From CAZEKB01 sp964512225 (GTDB taxonomy: Bacteria > Myxococcota_A > UBA796 > UBA9615): a stretch of DNA of 64,000 nucleotides. The first letter of the stretch is position 1, and each line of letters starts with the position of its first letter. The position numbers were made by a program, and so were the translations under genes. The notes beneath the pieces are model-generated. The model ran no database searches and had not been told where the DNA came from. It saw nothing but the letters and a program-made list of their open reading frames with translations. The stretch covers positions 14,148 to 78,147 of the forward strand of contig CAZEKB010000017.1 of NCBI GenBank assembly GCA_964512225.1. Direction: 5' to 3'. Of the stretch, positions 33,988-43,900 are shown piece after piece.

Positions 33988-35060
33988 TGCGACGTACGGC
34001 GATCTTCGGCCTCCTCGCGATCGCGCTGACCGGCTGCAACCTGCAGGCGCTCACGCCCACGTCCGAGGTGATCCGCACCCGCGTCGCGGGCATCCGGGCG
34101 GCACCGTCGGAGATCGGCCTCGGCGAGGCCACCCTGCTGTCCGCCCTGCTCGTGCACCCCCCCGGCGATCGCCCCGACCTCGGCGCGGTCTGGTTCGCCT
34201 GCCTCGAAGCGGGCAACGCGCGCGGGTGCCTGTCGGTGGACTTCGAGGGCCTCGCGGGCGACGACGACGACTCCGCGGGCGGGGCCTTCGACCCCACGGC
34301 GTTCCAGTTCGGCGTGGGCGACACCTTCATCTACACCGCCCAGGGCCCCGACCTCGACGCCGCGTGGGCGGATCTCGAGCCCGAGGACCGCGTGGAGGGG
34401 CTCTCCGTCCTCGTCTCCGTCACGTACGTCGAGCGCACGAACACGGAGCTGGAGGAGATGCTCTTCGAGCTCGTGACCGCGCAGGGGACCGGCGACACGG
34501 ACACCGTCGAAGAGATCGGGGCCGAGCTGCAGTCGCTCGTCGAGGACGGGATCCCGGCGGCGCGTCGGATCATCGTGTCCGACAAGTCGCTGGGCACCCC
34601 CGCTCCCCTCGATTGCGAGGCCGACGTCCTCGCTCCCAACGAGAACCCGGAGCTCCTGGGCGCCACGCTGCACTTCGACTCGGAGGGACGCGACAGCGGC
34701 TTCGCCCTCGGCTCGGTGACCTTCGTGGAGCCGGGGACGTCCCTCGTCCTGCGGCCGCGGCCCGCGTTCGGGGTGGCCGAGGACTACCTCTACATCACGA
34801 CGGATCTCGAGACCGAGTGCCGGCGGGAGACGCCCTGGTACGCCTGGCTCACCAACGGCGGGAGCGTGGGGCGCGACTACACGTTCACGGCCGACGAAGA
34901 CGATCTCGACGAGGTCGCGGGCAGGCCCAAGATCAACACCCTGGAGCTCCCCCCTCGGGACGAGTTCCCGGAGATCCTGACGCTGTGGCTGGTGGTCCGC
35001 GATCGCCGCGGGGGCCTGGACTGGCAGGAGCTGAGCTTCGTCGCGCTGGATCCGCCCTAG
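33987..35060 (+). CDS. Lipoprotein of the TonB operon
   Basis: 357 residues; the ATG at 33987 shares one base with the receptor stop (TGATG). The lipobox LTGC places the lipidated Cys near residue 17. The mature domain contains an internal GDDDDSAGG linker at about residues 89-98 and three conserved-looking cysteines. Segments such as TLLSALLVHPPGDRPDLGAVWFAC (ends shown: TLLSALLV and WFAC) and VDGxx-free beta strands suggest an Ig-like or beta-sandwich fold. It is probably a surface or periplasmic accessory of the receptor encoded immediately upstream, by context only. Confidence 0.8.
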   Translation: MRRTAIFGLLAIALTGCNLQALTPTSEVIRTRVAGIRAAPSEIGLGEATLLSALLVHPPGDRPDLGAVWFACLEAGNARGCLSVDFEGLAGDDDDSAGGAFDPTAFQFGVGDTFIYTAQGPDLDAAWADLEPEDRVEGLSVLVSVTYVERTNTELEEMLFELVTAQGTGDTDTVEEIGAELQSLVEDGIPAARRIIVSDKSLGTPAPLDCEADVLAPNENPELLGATLHFDSEGRDSGFALGSVTFVEPGTSLVLRPRPAFGVAEDYLYITTDLETECRRETPWYAWLTNGGSVGRDYTFTADEDDLDEVAGRPKINTLELPPRDEFPEILTLWLVVRDRRGGLDWQELSFVALDPP

Positions 35061-35063
35061 CCG

Positions 35064-35169
35064 GGTGCTGGAGAACGCCTCCCCTCGACCCTGGAGGGCT
35101 CGCCCCGCCCCGGCTCCGCTCGCTCCCTGACGCCGCGCGGGGCGACCCTCCAGGCGGGTCGGCTCCTTC
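35064..35169. repeat. Hairpin-forming direct repeat, copy A
   Basis: 106 bases, nearly identical in sequence to 35312-35415. It contains a long inverted repeat: CCTGGAGGGCTCGCC near its 5' part against GGCGACCCTCCAGG near its 3' part. It begins four bases after the stop of the lipoprotein gene, so copy A could also end the TonB-operon transcript. Confidence 0.75.
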
Positions 35170-35196
35170 GTGGGCTCCGAGACCGATCTCGGCAGG

Positions 35197-35292
35197 CGGC
35201 AAGAACTCGGCTGTTTCACCGAACCGGGCCCGTTCTTGCCGGTTCTGCGGCAAGAACTCGGCTGTTTCACCGAACCGGGCCCGTTCTTGCCG
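35197..35292. repeat. Tandem pair of 45-base hairpins
   Basis: Two near-identical units, 35197-35241 and 35248-35292 (period 51). Each has a 10-bp perfect stem, CGGCAAGAAC against GTTCTTGCCG. Between the arms, both carry TCGGCTGTTTCACCGA, which includes its own small inverted repeat. The pair lies between repeat copies A and B, giving a symmetrical repeat-hairpin-hairpin-repeat block. Confidence 0.8.
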
Positions 35293-35311
35293 GGGCGCCC
35301 CCGCTGGCAGC

Positions 35312-35415
35312 GGTGCTGAAGAACGCCTCCCCTCGACCCTGGAGGGCTCGCCCCACCGCGGCTCCGCGCTCCCTGACGCCGCGCGGGGCGACCCTGCAGG
35401 CGGGTCGGCTCCTTC
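35312..35415. repeat. Hairpin-forming direct repeat, copy B
   Basis: 104 bases matching copy A (35064-35169) with a few substitutions and a short deletion. One substitution, GACCCTGCAGG for GACCCTCCAGG, breaks a pair in the internal stem. The shared ends are GGTGCTG at the left and GGTCGGCTCCTTC at the right. Confidence 0.75.
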
Positions 35416-35485
35416 ATGTGTTTCGATCTGGTGCAGCCTCGGCGTCGGTGATCGACCGCTCCGCGGTCGTGTGATCCAATCGGTC
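35416..35485. other. Short non-coding stretch before the insertion-sequence remnant
   Basis: 70 bases. It includes GATCGACCGCTCCGCGGTCG, an imperfect palindrome around 35451-35469, and may hold the left end of the decayed element. No gene was seen. Confidence 0.3.
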
Positions 35486-35747
35486 ATGCGCGGCAAGTCC
35501 CGACCCCAGGCCTCGATGTCGGCGCCGGCTTCGCTGGAGTCGTTGGTCCCACCGAGGCATCCGCTCAGGGGCTTGGCGGCCGACGCGAGCTACCAGGTGC
35601 GGAGTTTCGTCGAGGCCTGTCGGAAGCTGCGCGTCACGCCGCACCTCGCCAGCGGTCGGGGCAACTGCGCGATCGACGGCCGCACCACTCGTCGCTGCCG
35701 CCCACAACCTCCTGCGCATCTCCAGACTCGCACCCACCGGAGCCTGA
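35486..35747 (+). pseudogene. Decayed IS1182/IS5-type transposase remnant
   Basis: The translation from the ATG at 35486 starts MRGKSRPQASMSAPASLESL and VPPRHPLRGL, matching the N-terminus of IS1182-type transposases (the VPADHPLR motif). It then jumps directly to ADASYQVRSFVEACRKLRVT and NCAIDGRTTR, which normally lie near the C-terminus. After DGRTTR the reading frame shifts: AAAHNLLRISRL at 35691-35730 in another frame corresponds to the usual final AAYNLVRL segment, and it ends at the TGA at 35745-35747. So at least two internal deletions and a frameshift have removed the catalytic core. GTTCCAGCACC at 35819-35829 is the reverse complement of a sequence like the GGTGCTGGA at 35064, which may mark old element ends. 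Confidence 0.72.
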
Positions 35748-35856
35748 ACCCCAGGCCTGCGCACCGGGCAACCTGCTCGGCCGGCGGAGTCCTGCCCGAC
35801 TGCTCCGCAGCGGGAGCTGTTCCAGCACCCTGCTGGCCGGCGGCCGTCTGCCGGGG
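35748..35856. other. Non-coding flank of the remnant
   Basis: 109 bases between the transposase remnant and the stop of the minus-strand exported protein gene. No gene or clear terminator was seen. Confidence 0.3.
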
Positions 35857-36318
35857 CTACTTGTCGTCGTCGGACCGGCGGCCGACCCGGAAGGACGGCG
35901 AGACCGCGGTGGCGAAGTCCTGGCAGCGAGCCTGGCTCAGCGGGCGATCGTCGTTGCATCCCCACCCGAACGCGAGGGACAGGCGCCGCACGTCGCCCGA
36001 GCGTCCCGCCTCCTTGATCTCGAACTTCATCTCTGCGCCGGGCTCGATCTTGACGGCGCGCCCCTCCGTGACGCAGGGCTCGCCCACGACGGGCTCGTAC
36101 CTCTCGTCGTCGAGGCGCTCCGCGACCACCGCGCCGCAGCCGCCCACGTAGATCGTTCCCGCGCGCTTGTTCGTGACGGTCGCCTCGACGACCTCCCCGG
36201 GCTCGTAGAGCGAGCGGCTCGTCTCCAACAGAACCTGGACGTCCTCGCTCCCCGCGAGGGACGGAGGCGCCAGGGCGACGGTGAGGGCGACGGCGGCCGA
36301 ACAGAGGGAGAGACGCAT
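35857..36318 (-). CDS. Small exported protein, unknown function
   Basis: 153 residues. The start is placed at the ATG at 36318 because it opens a signal peptide (MRLSLCSAAVALTVALAPPS, cleavage near LAG); the frame extends upstream but is arginine-rich noise. The mature part is a single beta-rich domain: VQVLLETSRSLYEPGEVVEA and VTNKRAGTIYVGGC read like an Ig-like domain of the intracellular-proteinase-inhibitor or BsuPI type. It has four cysteines, which may pair (GGCGA, GEPCVT, GWGCND, ARCQDF). It stands alone between the insertion remnant and the divergent Glt/Nfs-like cluster. Confidence 0.72.
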   Translation of the reverse strand: MRLSLCSAAVALTVALAPPSLAGSEDVQVLLETSRSLYEPGEVVEATVTNKRAGTIYVGGCGAVVAERLDDERYEPVVGEPCVTEGRAVKIEPGAEMKFEIKEAGRSGDVRRLSLAFGWGCNDDRPLSQARCQDFATAVSPSFRVGRRSDDDK

Positions 36319-36428
36319 CAGGGACTCCGAGCGCTCGGATCGGAGGCCGCGCGCACCCGGAGGATAGGCGCAGGTCCACCCCCTCGTAAACGGCCGCCGC
36401 CGACGTCGAACAGCGGGGTTCCGGCGCC

Positions 36429-36458
36429 TTGACACTGCGTTCGGGCCGCTGCTACAAA
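36429..36458 (+). promoter_or_regulatory. Candidate promoter for the Glt/Nfs-like cluster
   Basis: TTGACA (36429-36434), an 18-base spacer and TACAAA (36453-36458). A start of transcription near 36465 would give a leader of about 137 bases before the ATG at 36602. The perfect -35 makes this the best promoter candidate between the divergent genes. Confidence 0.5.
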
Positions 36459-36459
36459 C

Positions 36460-36601
36460 CCGACCGACTCGTGTAAGGAGCCGACACGACGAAGGTCGGC
36501 GCTACGGGCGGCGAGGTACCCCGCCCGTAAACCCCAAGAGGGGGTCCCCGGCAATGAAAGGCACCGCTCGCCCGCGGGCGAGCGTAGGGTCTGGAGCGGC
36601 A
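36460..36601 (+). promoter_or_regulatory. Structured 5' leader with four hairpins
   Basis: Four successive inverted repeats lie between the promoter and the ATG at 36602. H1: CCGACC (36460-36465) with GGTCGG (36494-36499), enclosing TCGTGT (36469-36474) with ACACGA (36484-36489). H2: a perfect 9-bp stem, TACGGGCGG (36503-36511) with CCGCCCGTA (36521-36529). H3: CCCC (36532-36535) with a G-run at 36540-36544. H4: a 20-base perfect palindrome at 36565-36584. No known riboswitch consensus was recognised. An alternative ATG at 36554 would place H4 inside the coding region. Confidence 0.5.
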
Positions 36602-37551
36602 ATGACGCGTTGGAGTTCTCTGTTGATCGCGCTTCTCGTGGCAGCCGCCGGGCTGTTGGGGACGCCTACGGCCGCGACGGCGCAGGGGGACGGCGACGAA
36701 GACATCATCGTTTCGACGCGCGCCCCCAAGGAGAAGAACCCTCCGAAAGTGCGGAACAAGTTCTTCTACAAGGGCGGCCGGCTCGAGATCACACCCCACT
36801 TCGGGTGGATCGCCACGAACCCGCTCAACACCGAGGTGCTCGCGGGTCTCCGGCTGACCTACCACTTCAACGAGCGGGTCGGGTTCGAGTTCGACGCGAA
36901 CTACGCCTTCCTGGGGAAGGCCGCGAATACGAACAACCTCTCGCGCGCCGTGCTCAACCTCGCCACGCAGTCGGACCCGTCGTTCCACCTCGAGGCGACC
37001 GACGACGGCCTGACCCTCAGCGGCTCCCTCGTGTGGAGCCCGATGTACGGGAAGATCAACCCCTTCGGGCTCGCCGTCATCAACCTGGACTTCTTCTTCG
37101 TCCTCGGCGCCGGCTACACCAACCAGCAGGTCGAGATGCTCGCGGAGAGCAGCAACGAGCTCGGCCAGACGGTGGCGGTCCTCGGCATCCTCCCGGACGG
37201 TCTCGAGGCCAGCGAGGTCAATCACCTCTTCGAGTTCCACTTCGGCTTCGGCGCGAACATCTTCGTCACGAAGTTCTTCTCGCTGCGTCTCGAGGGGCGC
37301 CTGTACTTCACGTTCGACAACATCCTCGACTTCTCCACCGAGGAGTTCCGAGAGGCGAACACCGACATCCGCGGCGGCAACCGGTTCGGCGGAGCGGAGC
37401 GAGGCCCCCTCGCCAACCGCCTGGACTGCGACGACCTCGACTCGACCGCGGTGTGCCGTACCGAGTTCACCACCAACCTCGTCCTCGGACTCGGAGTCAG
37501 CTTCTGGGCCCCCGATCAGGACAAGGCTCGCGCCGCTCAGCAGCGGAGGCG

Positions 37552-37555
<4 letters not shown>
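36602..37555 (+). CDS. Outer-membrane beta-barrel protein, Glt/Nfs A-type position
   Basis: 317 residues from the ATG at 36602, which has GGAG upstream and opens a signal peptide (WSSLLIALLVAAAGLLG, cleavage near ATAQ). An in-frame ATG at 36554 would add a basic leader without signal-peptide logic. The mature part starts with an acidic stretch, then amphipathic strands (FFYKGGRLEITPHFGW, FGLAVINLDFFFVLGAGY, FSLRLEGRLYFTFDN) and ends VLGLGVSFW plus a basic tail. This is the Myxococcus-type outer-membrane barrel domain seen in GltA/GltB and NfsA/NfsB. It is the first of eight co-directional genes and overlaps the next by 4 bases (ATGA). Confidence 0.8.
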
Positions 37556-38813
<1,258 letters not shown>

Positions 38814-38840
38814 CCGATCCGAACCCCGCGCCTCGACGTA

Positions 38841-38889
38841 TTGCTTACGTTGTTCTTACGTCGGCTCGGGTGTTCCCGACCCCTATAAT
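38841..38889 (+). promoter_or_regulatory. Candidate internal promoter with perfect -10 and tandem TTACG motifs
   Basis: TATAAT (38884-38889) lies 38 bases before the ATG of the next gene. No good -35 hexamer is at the right distance. Instead TTGCTTACG (38841-38849) and TTGTTCTTACG (38850-38860) form a direct repeat just upstream, which may be an activator site. It would allow the TPR part of the cluster to be expressed independently of the two barrel genes. Confidence 0.5.
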
Positions 38890-38927
38890 GCTCCGTTCGA
38901 TTCGCCGCCCGTGCCCTGGGGACCCCG

Positions 38928-40958
38928 ATGACCTCGCCTAAGAACCTCCGGATCCGTCTCGCCTCGCTGCTGGGCATCGTCCTCGCGGCGATGGTCCTGT
39001 GGGCCACACCCGCCTTCGCCCTGACGCTCGACGAGATCGTCGAGATGGTGAAGGTCGAGGTCCCCGACGACATCATCGTGTCGACGATCGAGGGCAGCGA
39101 AGAGGTGTTCAAGCTCTCCGCCCAGGACATCGTCGACCTCAAGGAGAAGGGCGTCAGCGACGCCGTGATCAAGGCGCTGCAGGCGACGTCCGGGGGCGCG
39201 GGTCGCTCGGGCGGAGACGACGATCGCGACCGCGACCGCGACGATGACCGGGATCGCGACCGGGATCGCGACCGGGATCGGGATCGGGACCGCGACCGGG
39301 ATCGCGACGACCGCAGCCGCGACCGCGACCGCGACCGCGATGACGACCGCAGCCGCTCTCGGGATCGCGATCGCGATCGCGATCGCGACAGCCGCGCCCG
39401 TCGCGGGGACGACGAAGAAGAGGAAGAGGGCCTGATCCGCCGGCGCCGTTCGCGCCGCGGGGGCGACGACGGGAGCCGCAAGTCCCGAAAGAAGAAGGTG
39501 AAGAAGTCCCCGAAGGCCCTCAAGAAGGCGATCGCGCTCGTCAAGAACAAGAAGGTGCTGTCGGGCTCCCGCGACCTCTACGAGTTCATCGAATCGGGCA
39601 AGTACCCCGAGCAGGACGCCAAGGCCTTCTACTGGCTCGGCAAGGCCCTCAAGGACATGGGCCTGATCCACTCGGCGCAGTACTACTACCAGAAGGTCGT
39701 CAAGGAGGGCCCGGACGCCGGTCCCTACTTCGCCAAGTCCCTCGCGGAGATGGTGCACATCTCGGAGAAGACGAAGGACCCGATCTACCTGGTGAAGAAC
39801 ATCTCCAAGATCAACCCGGACGACTACCCGGGCACGGTCAAGGACGACCTGTACTACTACTCGGGCATCGACGCCTTCGACAAGAAGGAATACAACGCCG
39901 CGAAGCGGGCCTTCTCCCGCCTCGGCAAGTCGAACCCGCACTACATCCAGGCGCGCTACTACCTGGGCGTCATCCACAACATCCAGAAGAAGCGGCAGAA
40001 GGCCTTCGGCGTCTTCCGCAGCATCTACCTCGGCGACTTCCGCGCCGACCCGGACGTGGTCTCCAACGTCAAGCGCCTGAGCATGCTCAACATGGCGCGC
40101 CTGTACTACGCGCTCGAGAACTTCGACAAGGCCATCCGGCTGTACGAGCGGGTCCCGCGTCTGTCGCCCCAGTACCCCGCGGCCATGCACGAGGCGGCGT
40201 GGGCCTACTTCATGTCCCAGGGCAAGGAGAACGAGGCGCTCGGGCACACCCTGACGCTGACCTCGCCCTTCTTCGAGGACGACTGGCTCCCCGAGGTCCC
40301 GCTGATCGAGGCGCTGACCTACTACACGATCTGCGAGTACAAGGAGGTCGAGTCCCGCCTCGACGGCTTCAAGGCCAAGTACGAGCCCGTCCAGCGCCAG
40401 ATCGAGAAGCTGCTGCCCGAGAACACGTCGGACCTGAACGCCGCCGGCAAGCTCTACAAGAAGCTCTACACCCGCGGCGATCCCACGCACCGCAAGCTGC
40501 CCGCGTCGGTGTACTCGGCCATCGAAGCGAACAACCAGTTCGCAGGGCCGCACAACCGCGTCCTCCAGATTCAGAAGGAGCTCGCCCTCGCTCGGTCCCA
40601 GAAGGCCGGCTGGGCGGGCAAGGCCATCGGCAAGGCCGTGGTCAAGAACCTGAAGAAGGAGCACCGCATCTACATGAAGCTCGCGGGCATCCAGCTCACC
40701 AACGAGCTCGCGCGCATTCGCGACCAGATCGCCGACCTCATGGGCCAGGAAGCGCTGCTCCGCTTCGAGATGGTCTCCGGCGAGTACAAGAAGGCCGAGC
40801 GGAACTTCCGCAACCCCGACCTGGCGAACGTCGACGAGCAAGTCGAGTTCGACTTCGCGACCAACTACAAGAAGATCTACTGGCCCTTCAACGACGAGTT
40901 CTGGGAGGACGAACTCGGGTACATCGTTCGGGCCGAGACCGGCGACTGCAAGGAGTAG
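38928..40958 (+). CDS. Exported TPR protein with Arg-Asp repeat, Glt/Nfs C-type
   Basis: 676 residues. Signal peptide of residues 1-31 (LASLLGIVLAAMVLW, ATPAFA). Residues 32-88 form a small helical domain (LTLDEIVEMVKVEVPDDIIV). Residues about 97-160 are an alternating Arg-Asp repeat (DRDRDRD and DDRSRSRDRD units), followed by EEEEEGLIRRRRSRRGG and a Lys-rich segment. Residues about 200-676 contain TPR-like helical pairs (AKAFYWLGKALKDMGLIHSA, YYYSGIDAFDKKEYNAAKRA, ARLYYALENFDKAIRLYERV). It matches the periplasmic TPR component in third position of the glt/nfs order (GltC/NfsC). The next gene starts 7 bases after its stop. Confidence 0.82.
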   Translation: MTSPKNLRIRLASLLGIVLAAMVLWATPAFALTLDEIVEMVKVEVPDDIIVSTIEGSEEVFKLSAQDIVDLKEKGVSDAVIKALQATSGGAGRSGGDDDRDRDRDDDRDRDRDRDRDRDRDRDRDRDDRSRDRDRDRDDDRSRSRDRDRDRDRDSRARRGDDEEEEEGLIRRRRSRRGGDDGSRKSRKKKVKKSPKALKKAIALVKNKKVLSGSRDLYEFIESGKYPEQDAKAFYWLGKALKDMGLIHSAQYYYQKVVKEGPDAGPYFAKSLAEMVHISEKTKDPIYLVKNISKINPDDYPGTVKDDLYYYSGIDAFDKKEYNAAKRAFSRLGKSNPHYIQARYYLGVIHNIQKKRQKAFGVFRSIYLGDFRADPDVVSNVKRLSMLNMARLYYALENFDKAIRLYERVPRLSPQYPAAMHEAAWAYFMSQGKENEALGHTLTLTSPFFEDDWLPEVPLIEALTYYTICEYKEVESRLDGFKAKYEPVQRQIEKLLPENTSDLNAAGKLYKKLYTRGDPTHRKLPASVYSAIEANNQFAGPHNRVLQIQKELALARSQKAGWAGKAIGKAVVKNLKKEHRIYMKLAGIQLTNELARIRDQIADLMGQEALLRFEMVSGEYKKAERNFRNPDLANVDEQVEFDFATNYKKIYWPFNDEFWEDELGYIVRAETGDCKE

Positions 40959-40965
40959 CCCTCTC

Positions 40966-43900
40966 ATGACCATCATCCGACGTCTCAGCCTCCCGGCGGC
41001 GATCCTCTTGGGTCTCGCCACCTTCCTCGTCAGCGCCCCCTCCGGGGAGCTGGTCCCCCTCGCCGAGGCCCAGAGCCGCAGCGAGGACAAGAAGCGCAAG
41101 GTCATCGACTTCCGCAAGTACCAGCAGGAACAGTCCCGCGAGGAGTACGGGAAGCTCGCGAACGAGAAGCGCCAGGAGGCCATCGCGCAGCTGAAGCAGA
41201 TCCTCGCGGAGCAGACGCTCCCGCCGGACACCAAGGCCGAGATGCTCATGCGCCTCGCCGAGCTCTACTGGCAGCAGTCCAAGTACGAGTACAACGGCGA
41301 GATGAAGGAGTTCGACAAGGTCTACGAGAAGTGGTTCAACCTGCCCCGCGCGGAGCAGAAGAAGACGCCGGAGCCCAAGCTCACGCCGACCACGTCGCGC
41401 AAGTACACGCGCAAGGCGATCGAGAACTACCGCATCCTCCTGAAGAACTACCCGAGCTACTCCCGCATCGACGAGGCGCTCTTCTTCCTGGCCTTCTCCC
41501 TGAACGACATCGGCGAGGAGAAGGAAGCCCTCGAGATGTACAACAAGCTGGTCAAGACGTACCCGAAGTCGGACTTCCTGGCCGACTCGTTCAACGCGAT
41601 CGGCGAGTACTACTTCAGCCACAACAACGCCTTCAAGGCGCTGCAGGCGTACAAGCGCGCGGCCGCCTACAAGGACAGCAAGATCTACACCTTCGCCCTC
41701 TACAAGATGGGCTGGTGCTACTACAACGTCGGCGAGTTCGGCACCGCCATCGAGACGATGAAGGAGCTGATCGCGGAGACGGACCGTCGCATCGAGGCGG
41801 GCGTCGGCCAGGAGGGCATCTCGCTCAAGGACGAGGCGCTGCGTGACCTGGTCCTCTTCTTCTCCGAGGAAGGCGACCTCGAGGCCGCCAAGGAGTACTT
41901 CACCCGCTACGGCGAGAAGAAGTACTACCGCAAGATGCTCAGCCGCCTCGGCAAGATCTACAGCGAGCAGGGCAAGCAGGAGCTGGCGGTCCAGACGTAC
42001 CGGACGCTCATCTCCGAGAACCCGTACGCGTCGGACAACCCGAGCCACCAGAACGCGATCATCAAGGCCTACTGGGGCCGCGACCAGTTCGACGAGGCCA
42101 ACGAAGAGATCAACAAGCTCGTCGAGGTCTACGGCCGCACCAGCCGATGGGCCGAGGAGAACGAGGACAACCGCGAGGCCCTCAAGGACTCCGAGCGGGT
42201 GATCGAGAAGAACCTCCGCAACCTCGCGGTCGACTCGCACCAGCAGGCGCTCAAGCGACGCTCGGCGAAGCTCCTCCTCCTCGCCGAGGAGAACTACGCG
42301 CGCTACCTCGGGTACTTCCCCAAGGGCGGCAAGTCCTACGAGATCCGGTACTGGTACGCCGAGGTCCTCTACAAGCTCAAGAAGTACGACGTGGCCACCG
42401 GCGAGTACGAGAAGGTCGTGGCCATGGACCCGAAGGGCAAGTTCCTGAAGGACGCCGCGTCGAACACCGTCTTCGCGATCGAGAAGTTCATCAAGAAGAA
42501 GGAAGCGAGCTGGAAGCGCGCGGACGCGAAGCAGCGGAAGAAGCAGCTGTCCGAGAAGGACCCGCTCAAGAAGTACGCGGAGATCCCCCTGCGCGAGTGG
42601 GAGCAGCGGCTCATCGAGGCGTGCGACAGCTACGCCAAGCACCTGCCGGACGACGAGAAGTCGCTCAACCTGCTCTACAAGGCGGCGTACGTCCTCAACG
42701 ACCACAACATGTTCAAGGAGTCGAACAAGCGGTTCCTGAGCATCATCGACGCCAACGCCAAGTCCGAGATGGCCCAGTTCTCGGTCCACGTCATCCTGTC
42801 CTCGTACGGGAAGATCGAGGCGTGGACGGAGCTGAACGACGTCGCCCGAAAGTTCTACAACAACCCCGACGTGGGCAAGACGAAGAAGTTCAAGGGCGAG
42901 CTGAAGGACATCTACCAGCGCGCGAGCTTCAAGATCGCCGAGGGCAAGGCCGCCGACGAGAAGTGGGCGGACGCGGCGAAGTCCTTCAACGACTTCCACA
43001 ACGAGTTCTCGGACTCGGACATCCGCGACCTCGCGCTCTACAACGCGTCCTTCTACTACTCCAAGGCGGGCAAGAAGCAGAAGTCGGTGGACATCCGCCA
43101 CCAGTTCATCGACAGCTACCCCAAGCCGCTGGGCAAGGACACGGCCAAGAGCAAGCTGTACGAGAAGTCGGTCTCCATCCTCGCGGACCACTACAAGAGC
43201 CTGGCCGACTACAACAAGTCCGCCGAGCTCTACCGCCTGCTGTACGACACGGACGGGGCCTTCGAGATCGACGGCTTCACCACCGCGCGCGACGCGCTCT
43301 ACAACTCCGCCCTCTTCCGTGAGGGCGCGGGCGACCTCGACGGCGCCGTCGGCGACTTCACCGACTACGTGAAGTCCTGGCCGGACGCGGACGACGTGCT
43401 CGCGAACCGCTTGCGCATCGCCAACCTCCTGGCCGAGGCGGGCAAGACCGACCAGGCCATGGCCGCCTTCAAGGCCATCTACGGCGACAAGAAGGTCCGC
43501 AGCTCCGCCTTCGAGCAGACCATGGAGGCCTACGTCTCCTACGGGCGCCTGCTCAAGGGCAAGGGCGACGCCAAGGGGCAGCTGAAGCACTACGAGACCG
43601 CCCTCAAGTATTTCCGCGAGACCCAGAGCAAGGCGGGCGACAACGCCGGCCTGGCCCCCTTCTACGCCGCCGAGATGGAGTTCATCCTCACCGAGCCCGA
43701 CTTCGCCAAGTTCGCGGCGATCGCCATGGCCGCGGACACCAAGAAGGGCAAGAAGGCGCTCGAAGCCAAGAGCAAGGGCGTCGGCTCTCTCGAGGCCAAG
43801 TACGTCGACATCCTCAACCTCAAGCAGGGTGAGTGGGGCATCGCCGCGCTGTACCGCATCGGCTCGATCTACGCCGACTTCGCGGACAAGCTGAAGACCG

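Noticed and set aside
35197..35292. Possible CRISPR array
   Set aside because: Only two hairpin units with no spacers of regular length and no cas genes nearby.
36554..36601. ATG at 36554 as the start of the first barrel gene
   Set aside because: It would put a 16-residue basic leader in front of the signal peptide and place a perfect 20-base palindrome in the coding region. The ATG at 36602 has a better ribosome site and signal peptide.
36460..36601. Cyclic-di-GMP (GEMM) or cobalamin riboswitch
   Set aside because: Structure is present but none of the conserved core sequences of these classes could be recognised.
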